In this document: positions 48,458-57,736 of the stretch, one piece after another
Layout of the letters: the number at the start of each line of letters is the position of its first letter
How positions within the stretch are numbered: the stretch's first letter is position 1
Source: an uncultured Thalassolituus sp.
GTDB lineage: Bacteria; Pseudomonadota; Gammaproteobacteria; Pseudomonadales; Oceanobacteraceae
Reading direction: 5' to 3'
Length of the DNA stretch: 64,000 nt
Assembly: GCF_950066645.1 (NCBI RefSeq)
Contig: NZ_CATMFB010000001.1
Span: 1-64,000, forward strand
Translations under genes and position numbers: made by a program
The notes under the pieces: generated by a model
What the model was told of the DNA's origin: nothing
What the model saw: only the letters and a program-made list of their open reading frames with translations
Database searches by the model: none

Positions 48458-50199
48458 TGACGGTAATCCAGAGACAGGCTGGTTTCAGCCTGATTACCGG
48501 CCAGCTCACGACCTGCGATGAATACCAGCCTCCCGGTATCACCCACCGCCAGGCTCTGGTCCCACAGTAGTCTGGTGACGGCCTCCCCTTGAGCGGGCAG
48601 GTCGTATCCGATACGGATCCGGCTTTTCATATTGCCAACCTCATATATCCAGGCGCCGGCTTCAGGTAACAGCGACACTCTGGCGTCATCACTGAAGAAT
48701 CGGATGCCCGCGCCCAACAGGGCATATACTCCAATGTCCCGGTGCAGATTCCACGCAGCGCCAACCCCGCCTGATAACTGGAACGTCAGCCTGTCGTGCT
48801 CCTGGCCCGGCATCAAAAAGCGACGGAAGCCAAAATTGAAATATCCGGAAACACCGCCCGTCAGCGAATGACGCGGGTTAAGCGCAGCAGTCTCATACAG
48901 CATCCATTCATCGAGCTGAGGCAGGGAATAAGCCCGGCTGTATCGGAACGTCATTGCAGTAAGCCGCAGCAGGGTCTCGCCAAAATAATTGCGGTTGTCA
49001 TCGCTGAAGTCATGCGCAGCCGGCAGCCAGCCAAACGTGAGCCAACGATGATCCAGCTGATGTCGCCAGCCTACGCTCAGGTGGCTGTCAGGCGCTGACT
49101 TGAGGGGGTCCCGGTAGTCATCGAGTGACACACTGACCTCTGGCCAGTCAGTCGAAGCCTGTAACACATCCTGATAAGCAGCTTCAGTGATAAAGCCTTC
49201 GGTGAGGCGGAAGCGTGCCAGCGTCAGAGCCAGCCGTTGTTCCAGCGGATCAGCCAGAACACCCGCTGCCGGGCTCTGGATAAACGCCTCTACCCGACGC
49301 TCCTGTTCTGTGGTCATAAAGTCGGCCAGCATACGTACCTGCCACTGATCTGAAGGCATCAGCTTCCGCTCTCCGATCAGGCCTGCTCTGTCGGCATAGC
49401 GGACCACGTCAACGGGGCTGATCCAGTCACGCCGCTCACCAGCCTCAGGCAGTACAGCCCGGAGAATATCCAGTGTCATGGTGGCGCAGTTGTGCCCCTG
49501 AAACAGATAGGGAATATTGGCCTGACGCAACTCCCACAGATGTGCCTGTAGCAGAGCTTTCTGCCCTTCGGTCAACGCCAGCGGATAACGCCAGACGTTG
49601 CGTTGCTCACCAAAACGGTAAGTCGTTATCGCCTTTCCTAACGGCTGTACGACAAAGAAGCCTTCTTTACCGGTAAACAATGTCTGAGAGATAAACGTCA
49701 GCGGCGTGGAGAAATCGAGAGAGGTAAAGAAGGTGGCCACGTGATCTACAGGGACTGAGTCATCATTCACGCCGCTCATCGATAACATGATGTGGCCCAT
49801 CATGCTGCTCGGCCGGGTCAGGTGCTCTGATGCAAAAATAAGACTGACAGTATCTACCGGGACTTTACGGCGGAATTCATCAAACTCAGGGCAGACGACA
49901 GGGTCCTCCGACAGCAGCCCTTGTTGTCTCAGATACAGTGCGCGGGCAGGGTAGTCACACTCCAGCTGAGGAAAATCCCGAAAACGTTCTGCAGCACTAT
50001 GCCCGGATATCACATCATCAGCGGCGCCCATCGACAGAAAGCGGGAATCCGGAATCTGGGCCTGTCCGTTATGAAAATGCAGCAGGCGCTGCCATTGGTC
50101 GGAGCTGTTGCTGTGTGCAGAAGAGAAAGGCAGAAGAACAAGAAGCCAGAAACACACAGCAGGAGGCGCGATACGCCCCCTTCTGAACAACGGAGGCAT
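48448..50199 (-). CDS. DUF4105 (Lnb N-terminal) periplasmic protein with barrel-like C-terminus
   Basis: 583 residues with a signal peptide (AVCFWLLVLLPFSSAHS). The N-terminal half has the DUF4105 pattern: VSLIFASEHLTRPSSMMGHIMLSMSG, FFTSLDFSTPLTF, and the cysteine motif GHNCATMTLDILRA, resembling NlpC/P60-like papain-fold sites with a conserved Cys and His. The C-terminal half is beta-rich and ends in YRHYF, like an outer-membrane barrel. It is coupled to the upstream lipoprotein by a TGATG overlap. Function unproven. Confidence 0.8.
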   Translation of the reverse strand: MPPLFRRGRIAPPAVCFWLLVLLPFSSAHSNSSDQWQRLLHFHNGQAQIPDSRFLSMGAADDVISGHSAAERFRDFPQLECDYPARALYLRQQGLLSEDPVVCPEFDEFRRKVPVDTVSLIFASEHLTRPSSMMGHIMLSMSGVNDDSVPVDHVATFFTSLDFSTPLTFISQTLFTGKEGFFVVQPLGKAITTYRFGEQRNVWRYPLALTEGQKALLQAHLWELRQANIPYLFQGHNCATMTLDILRAVLPEAGERRDWISPVDVVRYADRAGLIGERKLMPSDQWQVRMLADFMTTEQERRVEAFIQSPAAGVLADPLEQRLALTLARFRLTEGFITEAAYQDVLQASTDWPEVSVSLDDYRDPLKSAPDSHLSVGWRHQLDHRWLTFGWLPAAHDFSDDNRNYFGETLLRLTAMTFRYSRAYSLPQLDEWMLYETAALNPRHSLTGGVSGYFNFGFRRFLMPGQEHDRLTFQLSGGVGAAWNLHRDIGVYALLGAGIRFFSDDARVSLLPEAGAWIYEVGNMKSRIRIGYDLPAQGEAVTRLLWDQSLAVGDTGRLVFIAGRELAGNQAETSLSLDYRHYF

Positions 50200-50564
50200 C
50201 AGCCGCCGCAGTTAACCAGCGCAGTATCTGCGTAGGTCCACATCTTCTTGGTTGAGTAGTCGGTCGTAGAACCGAGCAGACCACCAGTCAGGATGTTACC
50301 GAAGAACGCTGGCTCAAGCTTACGAGGCAGAACAGTCTGGCCCTGACAGCTTTCAGAATCTGCAACGAGGATTTTGTCAGTACCTGTCTTATGCAGTACA
50401 GCAACACCTGGAGCAGTGAACGTCTGACCATCAATCTTGACCTGAGTTTCTTTACCGTTAGAGGTAGTCAGGTTAACAGAGGTAGTCTGGTCAGTAACGA
50501 TACTGGCACAACCAGCCAGTGTAGAAAATGCAGCAATCGTTGCTACAGCGAAGATCTTCTTCAT
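50199..50564 (-). CDS. Small lipoprotein
   Basis: 121 residues. The lipoprotein signal is MKKIFAVATIAAFSTLAGC (Cys19). The mature part is beta-rich with two further cysteines (ESCQGQTVLPRK and ALVNCGG) and a glycine-rich stretch GNILTGGLLGSTTDY that may form a membrane-associated loop. I placed the start at 50564, with GAAGGA 9 bases upstream. The TGATG overlap with the DUF4105 gene suggests a shared role in the envelope. Family not recognised with confidence. Confidence 0.75.
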   Translation of the reverse strand: MKKIFAVATIAAFSTLAGCASIVTDQTTSVNLTTSNGKETQVKIDGQTFTAPGVAVLHKTGTDKILVADSESCQGQTVLPRKLEPAFFGNILTGGLLGSTTDYSTKKMWTYADTALVNCGG

Positions 50565-50724
50565 TCCATTGTTTCCTTCAGAAGAATAGTTATATGGGAT
50601 TGTCCCGCAGAGGATTATTACAGACTTATCAATAACGGACAATCAGTGCCAGACTGTCAATTCGCGACCTCAATGGCCTGATTTCAAACGGAATTTAAGC
50701 CAGCACCGAATTCAGTCAAAGAGA

Positions 50725-52623
50725 TCAGGCGCTCATTTTTCCTGCCAGATTACGCTTCTTCAGATGAATCAGAATCTGACTGATGGCGGCTGGAGTAATG
50801 CCCGAGATACGTGATGCCACGCCTAATGTTTCAGGCTGAACGGTGCGCAGTTTCTGCTTCACTTCGTTCGACAGACCACCAATGGCATCGTAGTCGAGGT
50901 CGTTGGGCAGCAGGGTGTTTTCATAGCGACGCAGCTGTTCGATTTCTTCCAGCTGACGGGCAATATAACCATCGTACTTCGCCTGAATCTCAACCTGCTC
51001 AGCGACCTGTGCATCACCAACAGGCTCGCCTTTCAGACCCGCCACATCGGCATATACCAGACCCGGACGCTTAAGCAGATCATGCAGGTTGTACTCGCGC
51101 TGAAATTCGCTTTCGCCTTTGGCTTCCAGGATGGCCGCTTCGGCAGACTTCGGCTGAATCCAGGTGGTTTTCAGGCGCTGCGCTTCTGTGTCGATTGACT
51201 CTCGTTTGGCCGTAAATGCCGCCCAACGCTCGTCATCGACTAAGCCCAGATTGCGGCCGATCTCCGTCAGACGCAGGTCAGCGTTGTCTTCACGCAGCAC
51301 CAGGCGGTATTCCGCACGGGAGGTGAACATACGGTACGGCTCTTTAGTGCCCATGGTGATCAGATCGTCGACCAGAACACCAATGTAGGACTGGTCACGG
51401 CGTGGAACCCAGGCGTCTTTCTCGAGCGCGCGCAGGGCAGCGTTCGCACCGGCCAGCAGCCCCTGAGCGCCGGCTTCTTCATAACCGGTAGTGCCGTTAA
51501 TCTGGCCAGCAAAGAAAAGGTTATTCACAAACTTGGTTTCAAGGCTGTGCTTCAGATCCTGCGGATCGAAGTAATCGTATTCGATGGCGTAACCCGGACG
51601 GGTTATGTGCGCATTTTCGAAGCCCCTGATGCTGTGGATAAGATCCAGCTGCACATCAAACGGCAGCGAGGTTGAAATACCGTTCGGGTACAACTCATTG
51701 CTGTTCAGGCCCTCTGGCTCAACAAACACCTGGTGGCTGGTTTTATCAGCAAAGCGGGTGACCTTGTCTTCGATCGACGGGCAGTAACGCGGCCCGATGC
51801 CTTCGATCACGCCAGCAAACATCGGCGAGCGATCGAGATTCGCACGGATGATCTCATGGGTGCGCTCGTTGGTGTGGGCAATGTAGCAGGACACCTGCTC
51901 AGGGTGTTCATCCACCGACCCCATAAAGGACATGACTGGGATGGGCGTATCACCCGGCTGCTCCTGCATCACAGAGAAATCCACAGAGCGGCGGTCGATA
52001 CGCGCTGGGGTACCGGTTTTCAGGCGGCCAACATTAAATGGCATTTCACGCAGACGCTTTGACAGCGCAATTGATGGCGGATCACCGGCGCGGCCACCGG
52101 AGTGGTTTTCCATACCAATGTGGATAAGTCCACCCAGGAAGGTGCCAGCAGTCAGTACCACGCTGGTCGCATGAATACGCATATTGGTGTTAGTCACAAC
52201 ACCAGCCACGGTAGAACCAACGCCATCGCCCTGCATGATCAGGTCATCACAGGCCGCCTGGAAAATATCCAGATTCGGCTGGTTTTCCACAATATTGCGG
52301 ATTGCGCTGCGGTACAGTGCCCGGTCGGCCTGAGCACGGGTCGCCCGGACAGCAGGGCCTTTGCGGCTGTTCAGTACGCGCCACTGAATACCGGCTTTGT
52401 CGGTCGCGCGCGCCATGGCGCCGCCAAGCGCATCAATTTCTTTTACCAGATGGCTTTTACCGATTCCGCCAATCGCCGGATTACAGGACATCACGCCCAC
52501 GGTATCGGTGTTGTGGGTAAGCAGCAGAGTCCTGGCTCCGGTACGCGCCGACGCCAGCGCCGCCTCAGTACCTGCATGACCACCACCAACAACAATCACG
52601 TCATAACGAACGGGATAATCCAC
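50725..52623 (-). CDS. mnmG: tRNA 5-carboxymethylaminomethyl uridine modification enzyme MnmG (GidA)
   Basis: 632 residues. With MnmE it modifies the wobble uridine of several tRNAs, using FAD. The FAD motif [17 protein letters not shown] starts at residue 13, followed by [24 protein letters not shown] and the C-terminal helical domain. I chose the GTG at 52623, with GAGGTG upstream; the alternative TTG at 52635 lacks this. mnmE is not adjacent; the gene lies against the origin, as in Escherichia and Vibrio. Confidence 0.97.
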   Translation of the reverse strand: MDYPVRYDVIVVGGGHAGTEAALASARTGARTLLLTHNTDTVGVMSCNPAIGGIGKSHLVKEIDALGGAMARATDKAGIQWRVLNSRKGPAVRATRAQADRALYRSAIRNIVENQPNLDIFQAACDDLIMQGDGVGSTVAGVVTNTNMRIHATSVVLTAGTFLGGLIHIGMENHSGGRAGDPPSIALSKRLREMPFNVGRLKTGTPARIDRRSVDFSVMQEQPGDTPIPVMSFMGSVDEHPEQVSCYIAHTNERTHEIIRANLDRSPMFAGVIEGIGPRYCPSIEDKVTRFADKTSHQVFVEPEGLNSNELYPNGISTSLPFDVQLDLIHSIRGFENAHITRPGYAIEYDYFDPQDLKHSLETKFVNNLFFAGQINGTTGYEEAGAQGLLAGANAALRALEKDAWVPRRDQSYIGVLVDDLITMGTKEPYRMFTSRAEYRLVLREDNADLRLTEIGRNLGLVDDERWAAFTAKRESIDTEAQRLKTTWIQPKSAEAAILEAKGESEFQREYNLHDLLKRPGLVYADVAGLKGEPVGDAQVAEQVEIQAKYDGYIARQLEEIEQLRRYENTLLPNDLDYDAIGGLSNEVKQKLRTVQPETLGVASRISGITPAAISQILIHLKKRNLAGKMSA

Positions 52624-52659
52624 AACACACCTCAATCTTCTGGTTCACACCGGCCCTGC

Positions 52660-52957
52660 CGGTGAAAAAGGGCGCGCATTGTAACACCGACGCTGAAAAG
52701 GCCATAGCGATTGATTGATTTTTGATCAAACAGATTATTCACATGCGATATTCAGTGAGCGCCGGCTGTGAGAAAAGATTATCCACACCCCTGTATAAAC
52801 AGCCCCAGTCCACACATACTGTGGATCAGAAGGTGTGTATAAGTATGTTGATGAATGTGGATAATTATTGAGTTCCAGGTCAATAATAAAAGTTATTATC
52901 CAGTCCGTACAACTAACCCACGAGTTTTATGCACATTTATCACAGGGTTATCCACAG
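52660..52957. other. oriC: Chromosomal replication origin (oriC)
   Basis: About 300 gene-free, AT-rich bases beside mnmG contain seven DnaA boxes of the TTATNCACA type. Forward boxes are at 52735-52743 (TTATTCACA), 52779-52787 (TTATCCACA), 52927-52935 (TTATGCACA) and 52948-52956 (TTATCCACA). Reverse boxes are at 52834-52842 (TGTGTATAA), 52856-52864 (TGTGGATAA) and 52820-52828 (TGTGGATCA, one mismatch). AT-rich stretches suitable for unwinding lie at 52711-52740 and 52870-52900. Two GATC sites are visible. Confidence 0.88.
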
Positions 52958-53791
52958 CTATTCCGTGGTTTCTTCTGAGTCATCCGCCGTCTCATCTGTG
53001 GTATCTGTCGTATCTGTACTGGTGGCAGGATTAAAGCGGGCATAAAACAGCTGTGAGTCACGGCGGATAAACCATTCGAGATCACCATCGGCGTTTACCG
53101 TGGCGTAGCCAGGGGCGTTGGTGACATTGAATCCATTACAGTTTTTACGCTCGGCCATCTGTACCCGGTACAGATTCACCGCACTGTCGACAACTTCCAT
53201 CGTCCCGCGGCTGGTGCAGCCGGCGACCGTACTGCTGACCTCACGGAAAGAGAGCTCGCCATTCACCTCGGTCAGATAAAGGTCGTATCCGGTCGCACCC
53301 CACTGGCCACGGATACTGGTCAGCGACGACCGGGTCGTCCAGGTTCCATCGTCGGCCAGCAGAAAACTGCCCACGTTGCTTCCGCCCTCGTAGTCTCCTA
53401 CCAGGGTGTCGTCTGCTTCAGTGGTTGGATACAACAACCCCCAGAACTCGTACGAAGTACCGGTGCCACCAGCGACCCGCTGATCCGCGCCGGTATCGGT
53501 GGAGGAATAGCTGTACGCCGTGAGAGTGGCAGACATGGCCGCGTCTTCTTCGGTGAGGGACACGGTGCCGTAGTAGGCCAGCGTGTCATCAAACGCAAAC
53601 AGATTGCCGTTATAGATGAGGGTGCGCAGGGCGCCAGCCTGATCCAGCTGTCCGTTCCATAACCCATTCAGTCGTAGGGTAGGATCCGCCACTGTCTCAC
53701 CCTGATCGTTAAGAATGTCGTCCTCATCATCCTTCGCGATGCATGCAGACAGACACAGAGGTAGCACAATGAAAAAGAGGGCGCGTAACAT
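52958..53791 (-). CDS. Hypothetical lipoprotein
   Basis: 277 residues. The lipoprotein signal ends LPLCLSAC (Cys17). A short acidic linker (KDDEDDILNDQGE) and a beta-rich domain follow (LRLNGLWNGQLDQAG, GTVSLTEEDAAMSATLT, LTSIRGQWGATGYDLYLTE), with a Thr/Asp/Glu-rich tail. The stop lies 2 bases from the last DnaA box. The AGGACTGATC before the ATG serves as ribosome-binding site. It is divergent from the TetR gene across 103 bases that hold a palindrome. Family not recognised. Confidence 0.72.
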   Translation of the reverse strand: MLRALFFIVLPLCLSACIAKDDEDDILNDQGETVADPTLRLNGLWNGQLDQAGALRTLIYNGNLFAFDDTLAYYGTVSLTEEDAAMSATLTAYSYSSTDTGADQRVAGGTGTSYEFWGLLYPTTEADDTLVGDYEGGSNVGSFLLADDGTWTTRSSLTSIRGQWGATGYDLYLTEVNGELSFREVSSTVAGCTSRGTMEVVDSAVNLYRVQMAERKNCNGFNVTNAPGYATVNADGDLEWFIRRDSQLFYARFNPATSTDTTDTTDETADDSEETTE

Positions 53792-53814
53792 GATCAGTCC
53801 TGAAATTTGAAACT

Positions 53815-53833
53815 ACTGATCTGAAAGATTAGT
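53815..53833. promoter_or_regulatory. Putative operator between the lipoprotein and tetR-type gene
   Basis: ACTGATCT (53815-53822) and AGATTAGT (53826-53833) form an inverted repeat with one mismatch around a 3-base centre, the size of a TetR-family site. It overlaps a TTGACT -35-like hexamer for the lipoprotein gene on the minus strand. Confidence 0.4.
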
Positions 53834-53894
53834 CAACCACCGGGATTTTGCCGCTGGCAGAGCCGCGGAATGCATAGAGAGTAGGGAGGCAACC

Positions 53895-54443
53895 ATGTCA
53901 GAGACGAGAACGCAGCTCAAATCACTGGCCATCGATCAGATCCGCCAGGCCAACCTGCAGGCCGCCAGTTTCCGCGAGCTGGGCAAGGCCGCAGGCATCA
54001 AGTCCAGCTCAGTGCACTATCACTTTCAGAGTCGCGATAAGCTCCTGACTGAACTGCTGCATGATTACGACATGGAGTTCTTTGAGCACCTGGATGTGCT
54101 TACCGAAGGAATTCACCGCCCCAAAGAGCGCCTGAAAGCCCTGGTGAGCGTGTTTGAACAGAGCCATGCCGAAAAACGCCAGTGCATGAGTCTCGCTTAT
54201 GCCGCCTCACCCCATGAGTTAAGCGACACCAATCTGGCGGCTGTGGATAAGTTTATCTTTCATCTGGAAAACTGGGTCACAGACACCCTGCAGAACGCCA
54301 GCCTGCTACCGGTCCCCAGGGATGAGCTCGCGTGTGTCATCGTTGCAGCTCTCGAAGGTTCGCTGCTCTTTGATCGCCTGCACGACGACCCCCGTCACCT
54401 GAACGCTGCCCGCCGCTGGATTGCCAGCCTGAGCAGCTACTGA
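53895..54443 (+). CDS. TetR-family transcriptional regulator
   Basis: 182 residues. The N-terminal helix-turn-helix is clear (SFRELGKAAGIKSSSVHYHFQSRDKLLTELL, about residues 26-56). A ligand-binding helical domain follows (C-terminal tail HLNAARRWIASLSSY). GGGAGG lies 5 bases before the ATG. It is divergent from the lipoprotein and upstream of two di-iron-like proteins; any of these could be its targets. Confidence 0.9.
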   Translation: MSETRTQLKSLAIDQIRQANLQAASFRELGKAAGIKSSSVHYHFQSRDKLLTELLHDYDMEFFEHLDVLTEGIHRPKERLKALVSVFEQSHAEKRQCMSLAYAASPHELSDTNLAAVDKFIFHLENWVTDTLQNASLLPVPRDELACVIVAALEGSLLFDRLHDDPRHLNAARRWIASLSSY

Positions 54444-54451
54444 TTCACCAC

Positions 54452-54474
54452 CAGGCCCCATTCTGTGGGGCCTG
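54452..54474 (+). terminator. Hairpin after the TetR-family gene
   Basis: CAGGCCCCA (54452-54460) / TGGGGCCTG (54466-54474) is a perfect 9-bp stem with a 5-base loop, 8 bases after the stop. No T run follows, so termination may be incomplete. Confidence 0.5.
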
Positions 54475-54604
54475 AGACCAATTCTGTACGTCTCAGTCCG
54501 CATCTTGAGCACCGAACTTGTCTGCCTCGCACCTGTCTTAGCCAATATCCAGCAACTATCTTAGAAACACACTAACGACAACCGCAGTTGCAAGGCAGGT
54601 AGGT

Positions 54605-55447
54605 ATGACTCAGTCATCACGTGAAATCAGCGCTGATATTCAGTTTCCTGGCCGCAAAATGGATTTTGGTTTCGAGTTTAAGGATCTCCCGCGCTACTGG
54701 AACGACAACGACGCGTTCAAAACGCACTTTATGAACGCACTGTCGTGCCTGTTTCTCGAAGGCGAGCGCATGTTCATCGATGCCGTTCGCGACCACCAGC
54801 ACCTGGTCAACGATGAGCGCCTGCAGGAGCAGGTAAAAAGCTTCATCAAGCAGGAGGCTATTCACGGCCACGAACACCATCAGTTCAGCAAGTATCTGGA
54901 TTCGATCGGCTACCCGGCGACCAAAGTTGAAAACTTTGAGCGCAAAGAAAAGCAGCTGATGAAAAAGTACATGCCGGCCCGTCGTCGCCTTGCGATCACC
55001 TGTGCTGTCGAGCATTTCACCGCCATTCTGGCCCACCAGGTACTGACCAATCCTGAGGCCACCGAAGGTATGGACCCGCGCTTTGCCGAAATGTGGAAGT
55101 GGCACGCGATTGAGGAGACCGAGCATAAAGGTGTCTGCTACGATGTTTACGAACAGACTGGCGGTGGCTACTGGCTGCGCGTATTTGCCATGTTCAACGT
55201 CACCTGGATGTTCCTGCTGAGGACCACCATAGTGCAGAGCATCTTCCTGTGGAAAGACGGCAAGCTGTTCAGCCCGTCAACGTGGAAATCAGGCTTCCGT
55301 TTCTTCTGGAAACGCCCGGGTCTGATCCCCAGCATCTGGCAGGACTACAAAGACTATTATCGTCGCGATTTTCACCCGTGGGATCACGACAACCGTGAGC
55401 TGCTGCAGGGCTGGCAGGCAGAGCACGACAATTTTAAAACCGTATAA
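54605..55447 (+). CDS. COG3687-type protein with di-iron-like ligand pattern, copy 1
   Basis: 280 residues of the family annotated as predicted metal-dependent hydrolase (Pfam Metal_hydrol). It begins FPGRKMDFGFEFKDLPRYW. The acidic and His residues fall in the order Glu54 (LEGER), Glu84-x-x-His87 (KQEAIHGHEHH), Glu136 (AVEHFTA) and Glu171-x-x-His174 (IEETEHKGV), the ligand pattern of ferritin-like di-iron oxygenases rather than of a hydrolase. No signal peptide. The next gene, about 20 bases downstream, is a paralogue. The RBS is AGGTAGGT. Confidence 0.85.
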   Translation: MTQSSREISADIQFPGRKMDFGFEFKDLPRYWNDNDAFKTHFMNALSCLFLEGERMFIDAVRDHQHLVNDERLQEQVKSFIKQEAIHGHEHHQFSKYLDSIGYPATKVENFERKEKQLMKKYMPARRRLAITCAVEHFTAILAHQVLTNPEATEGMDPRFAEMWKWHAIEETEHKGVCYDVYEQTGGGYWLRVFAMFNVTWMFLLRTTIVQSIFLWKDGKLFSPSTWKSGFRFFWKRPGLIPSIWQDYKDYYRRDFHPWDHDNRELLQGWQAEHDNFKTV

Positions 55448-55467
55448 CGACAATAACAGGACAGGCC

Positions 55468-56322
55468 ATGAACGACATGACACCTCAGGCGGCGCGCGAA
55501 ATAAGCGCTGGCATCAGCTTTCCGGGACGCAAAATGGACTTCGGATTCCGCTTCGAAGACCTGCCACGCTACTGGTTTGGTGATGATGCCTTCAAAAGCA
55601 CACTGATGAATGGACTGTCATGCCTGTTCCTGGAAGGCGAGCGCCTCTTTATTGATGCGGTCCGTGACAATGAACACCTGATCAAAGACGAGCGGCTGAA
55701 AGAGCAGGTGAAAAACTTCATTAAGCAGGAAGCGATTCATGGCCACGAGCACCACACCCTGAGCGAATACCTTGATACCCTGGGATACCCGGCCACCAAA
55801 GTTGAAGCTGAAGAGCGGGCGGTGCGACTCTTTCTGAAGAAATATGTGTCCGCCAAAGATCGCCTGGCCATCACCTGCGCTGTTGAACACTTCACCGCCA
55901 TGCTTGCTCATCAGATGCTGACCAACGATGAACTGACCGGAGAAATGGATCCGCGCATCCGCGAGATGTGGAAGTGGCACGCCATCGAAGAAACGGAACA
56001 CAAAGGTGTGTGCTTCGATGTATACGAAGCCATCGGTGGTAGTTACGGCCGCCGGGTTTTCCATATGGCGACCATTACCATGACCTTTGTTACCCGGCTG
56101 AGCATAGTTCAGGCTCGCTTCCTGTGGCGCGACAAACAACTGTTCAAATGGTCTACCTGGAAATCTGCGTTCCGCTTTTACTGGAAAACCCCAGCCCTGA
56201 TTCCGGCCATCTGGCGTCAGTACCGGGATTACTACCGTCGCGATTTTCACCCCTGGCAGCATGACAACCGCGAGCTGCTGGAGGGCTGGATAGCCGAACA
56301 CGACAATTACAAAACCGTATAA
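55468..56322 (+). CDS. COG3687-type protein with di-iron-like ligand pattern, copy 2
   Basis: 284 residues, a close tandem paralogue of the preceding gene over its whole length. The same ligand segments are kept (FLEGERLFIDAV, KQEAIHGHEHH, CAVEHFTAML, HAIEETEHKGVC). It differs in the middle loops and near the N-terminus. AGGACAGG precedes the ATG; the spacer from copy 1 is 20 bases, so the two are co-transcribed. A strong hairpin follows the stop. Confidence 0.85.
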   Translation: MNDMTPQAAREISAGISFPGRKMDFGFRFEDLPRYWFGDDAFKSTLMNGLSCLFLEGERLFIDAVRDNEHLIKDERLKEQVKNFIKQEAIHGHEHHTLSEYLDTLGYPATKVEAEERAVRLFLKKYVSAKDRLAITCAVEHFTAMLAHQMLTNDELTGEMDPRIREMWKWHAIEETEHKGVCFDVYEAIGGSYGRRVFHMATITMTFVTRLSIVQARFLWRDKQLFKWSTWKSAFRFYWKTPALIPAIWRQYRDYYRRDFHPWQHDNRELLEGWIAEHDNYKTV

Positions 56323-56327
56323 AAAAC

Positions 56328-56364
56328 ATTTATCGGGCGGCGCTCTGTGCGTCGCCCGATAAAT
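56328..56364 (+). terminator. Terminator after the tandem paralogues
   Basis: A 12-bp perfect stem (56328-56339 with 56353-56364, left arm ATTTATCGGGCG) starts 6 bases after the stop codon. It is AT-rich at its base and could act in both directions. Confidence 0.65.
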
Positions 56365-56476
56365 ATATTCCCCAACAGTTTTACTCCGCCGTTACGTTTC
56401 CCGACAGCCACTGTCTCGCTTTAGACCCTGCCGTCAGCTAGTATCAACAGAATAATTTTCTGTGTAGATTCAAGGC

Positions 56477-57736
56477 ATGAATTCTAAAATTTCCCTTCTC
56501 ATGGCTGCGGTGGTTCTGCAGAGCGGCTGCGCCACACTTTCAGGTACCAGTGACACCAGCAAAGAGCGCAATGACTTTATCGACGTTGCGGCCTTTCCGG
56601 ATTGGTTTCAGCAGGCAATGAAGCGAGAGTCAGACGATGAAACCACCTCGGTTCTGGATATTCACTATTACAATATAAATACCCCGGTGAAGGGCGAAAT
56701 TACGCTGCTGTATGAAGACGAGCGTCTGCTGAATTACGCCATCGACTTCGGTGCGGATGCGCCCGCCGAATGCTACGTTATTTATGAACACAGCGGCCTC
56801 TCAAATACACTGAATAAACTCACCGATGTTCAGATTGCGACCGTTGCCGAAAATAACCAGAAAGACCTCGTCAACCGCCTGACCTGGGCACTGAATGTGG
56901 GCATGGTCACGGATACTCCTTATCTGTCTCTGGACACTCTGCTGACTCTTGAGGCTGATGGTGAGAGAGTTCTGGGCATGGTTAAATCCCGTGCCGCTCA
57001 GACCAACGACAGCCTGCAGGCGTGCTTCCATAATTCGGTGGGATATCGCGACAGTTTTGACGCTGTCTTTGAATCTTTTGTCAGCGCATTTACCGACGGT
57101 GAAACCAGCCCTGAATTTTTCGAAAACATCGTCACCCTGTCACTGGCGGACCGCACCATTGGTTACGCCCGTGAAAAATACACTCTGGATGCCGATGGCG
57201 ACATCGCGGGCACGAAAGACACCGCTCTGCTGATTCCTGTAGATCCGGGCAACCTGATGAGTTCTGATTCAAAAGTACTCAGCTGGGCCCGCACTGATGG
57301 CACATTAATTAACCAGTTTAATACCTCGGTCGACAACGGCGAACTGTCTTCCCGCTACCTGATTCAGAACGATGGCGCGCAATGGCAGGTCGAAGGTGAA
57401 CTGCAGAAAAAGCCGATAGCAGCGACGCTCGATTATCAGGGACCACTGGTGTCTGATTACGGGCACTACCTTAAATACGTCGACCTGCTGAACAGTGAAG
57501 CGCCTGAGCTGAGCGTCTACGGCTGGGTAGCCGAAGCCGACCCGACCAGTGCGATGGAAATCCGCCTGGAGAAGGCAGATGCCGCCGATCACAATATGGT
57601 GATGTATGCCGGCCCGTTGACGGTTAATTTTATCGCCAATGAAGACGGCACGTCAGAAACTGGATCACTCACTCAGGGCCCGGTTGTTTTCAGCTATCAG
57701 AAAATTTACCAGAAAGGTGAGCCACAGCTGCCATGA
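56477..57736 (+). CDS. Hypothetical lipoprotein paired with a transglutaminase-like protein
   Basis: 419 residues with a lipoprotein signal (VVLQSGC, Cys18). The mature chain is acidic and mixed alpha/beta, with two halves: a helical/strand region to about residue 260 and a beta-rich C-terminal domain with repeated strand patterns (YGWVAEADPTSAMEIRLEKA). No family recognised. Its stop overlaps the following transglutaminase start by 4 bases (ATGA), so the two are translationally coupled, likely acting together in the periplasm. Confidence 0.75.
   Translation: MNSKISLLMAAVVLQSGCATLSGTSDTSKERNDFIDVAAFPDWFQQAMKRESDDETTSVLDIHYYNINTPVKGEITLLYEDERLLNYAIDFGADAPAECYVIYEHSGLSNTLNKLTDVQIATVAENNQKDLVNRLTWALNVGMVTDTPYLSLDTLLTLEADGERVLGMVKSRAAQTNDSLQACFHNSVGYRDSFDAVFESFVSAFTDGETSPEFFENIVTLSLADRTIGYAREKYTLDADGDIAGTKDTALLIPVDPGNLMSSDSKVLSWARTDGTLINQFNTSVDNGELSSRYLIQNDGAQWQVEGELQKKPIAATLDYQGPLVSDYGHYLKYVDLLNSEAPELSVYGWVAEADPTSAMEIRLEKADAADHNMVMYAGPLTVNFIANEDGTSETGSLTQGPVVFSYQKIYQKGEPQLP

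Noticed and set aside
52791-52802. LexA box CTGTATAAACAG within oriC
   Set aside because: The LexA consensus needs CTG-N10-CAG; here only 6 bases separate the arms.
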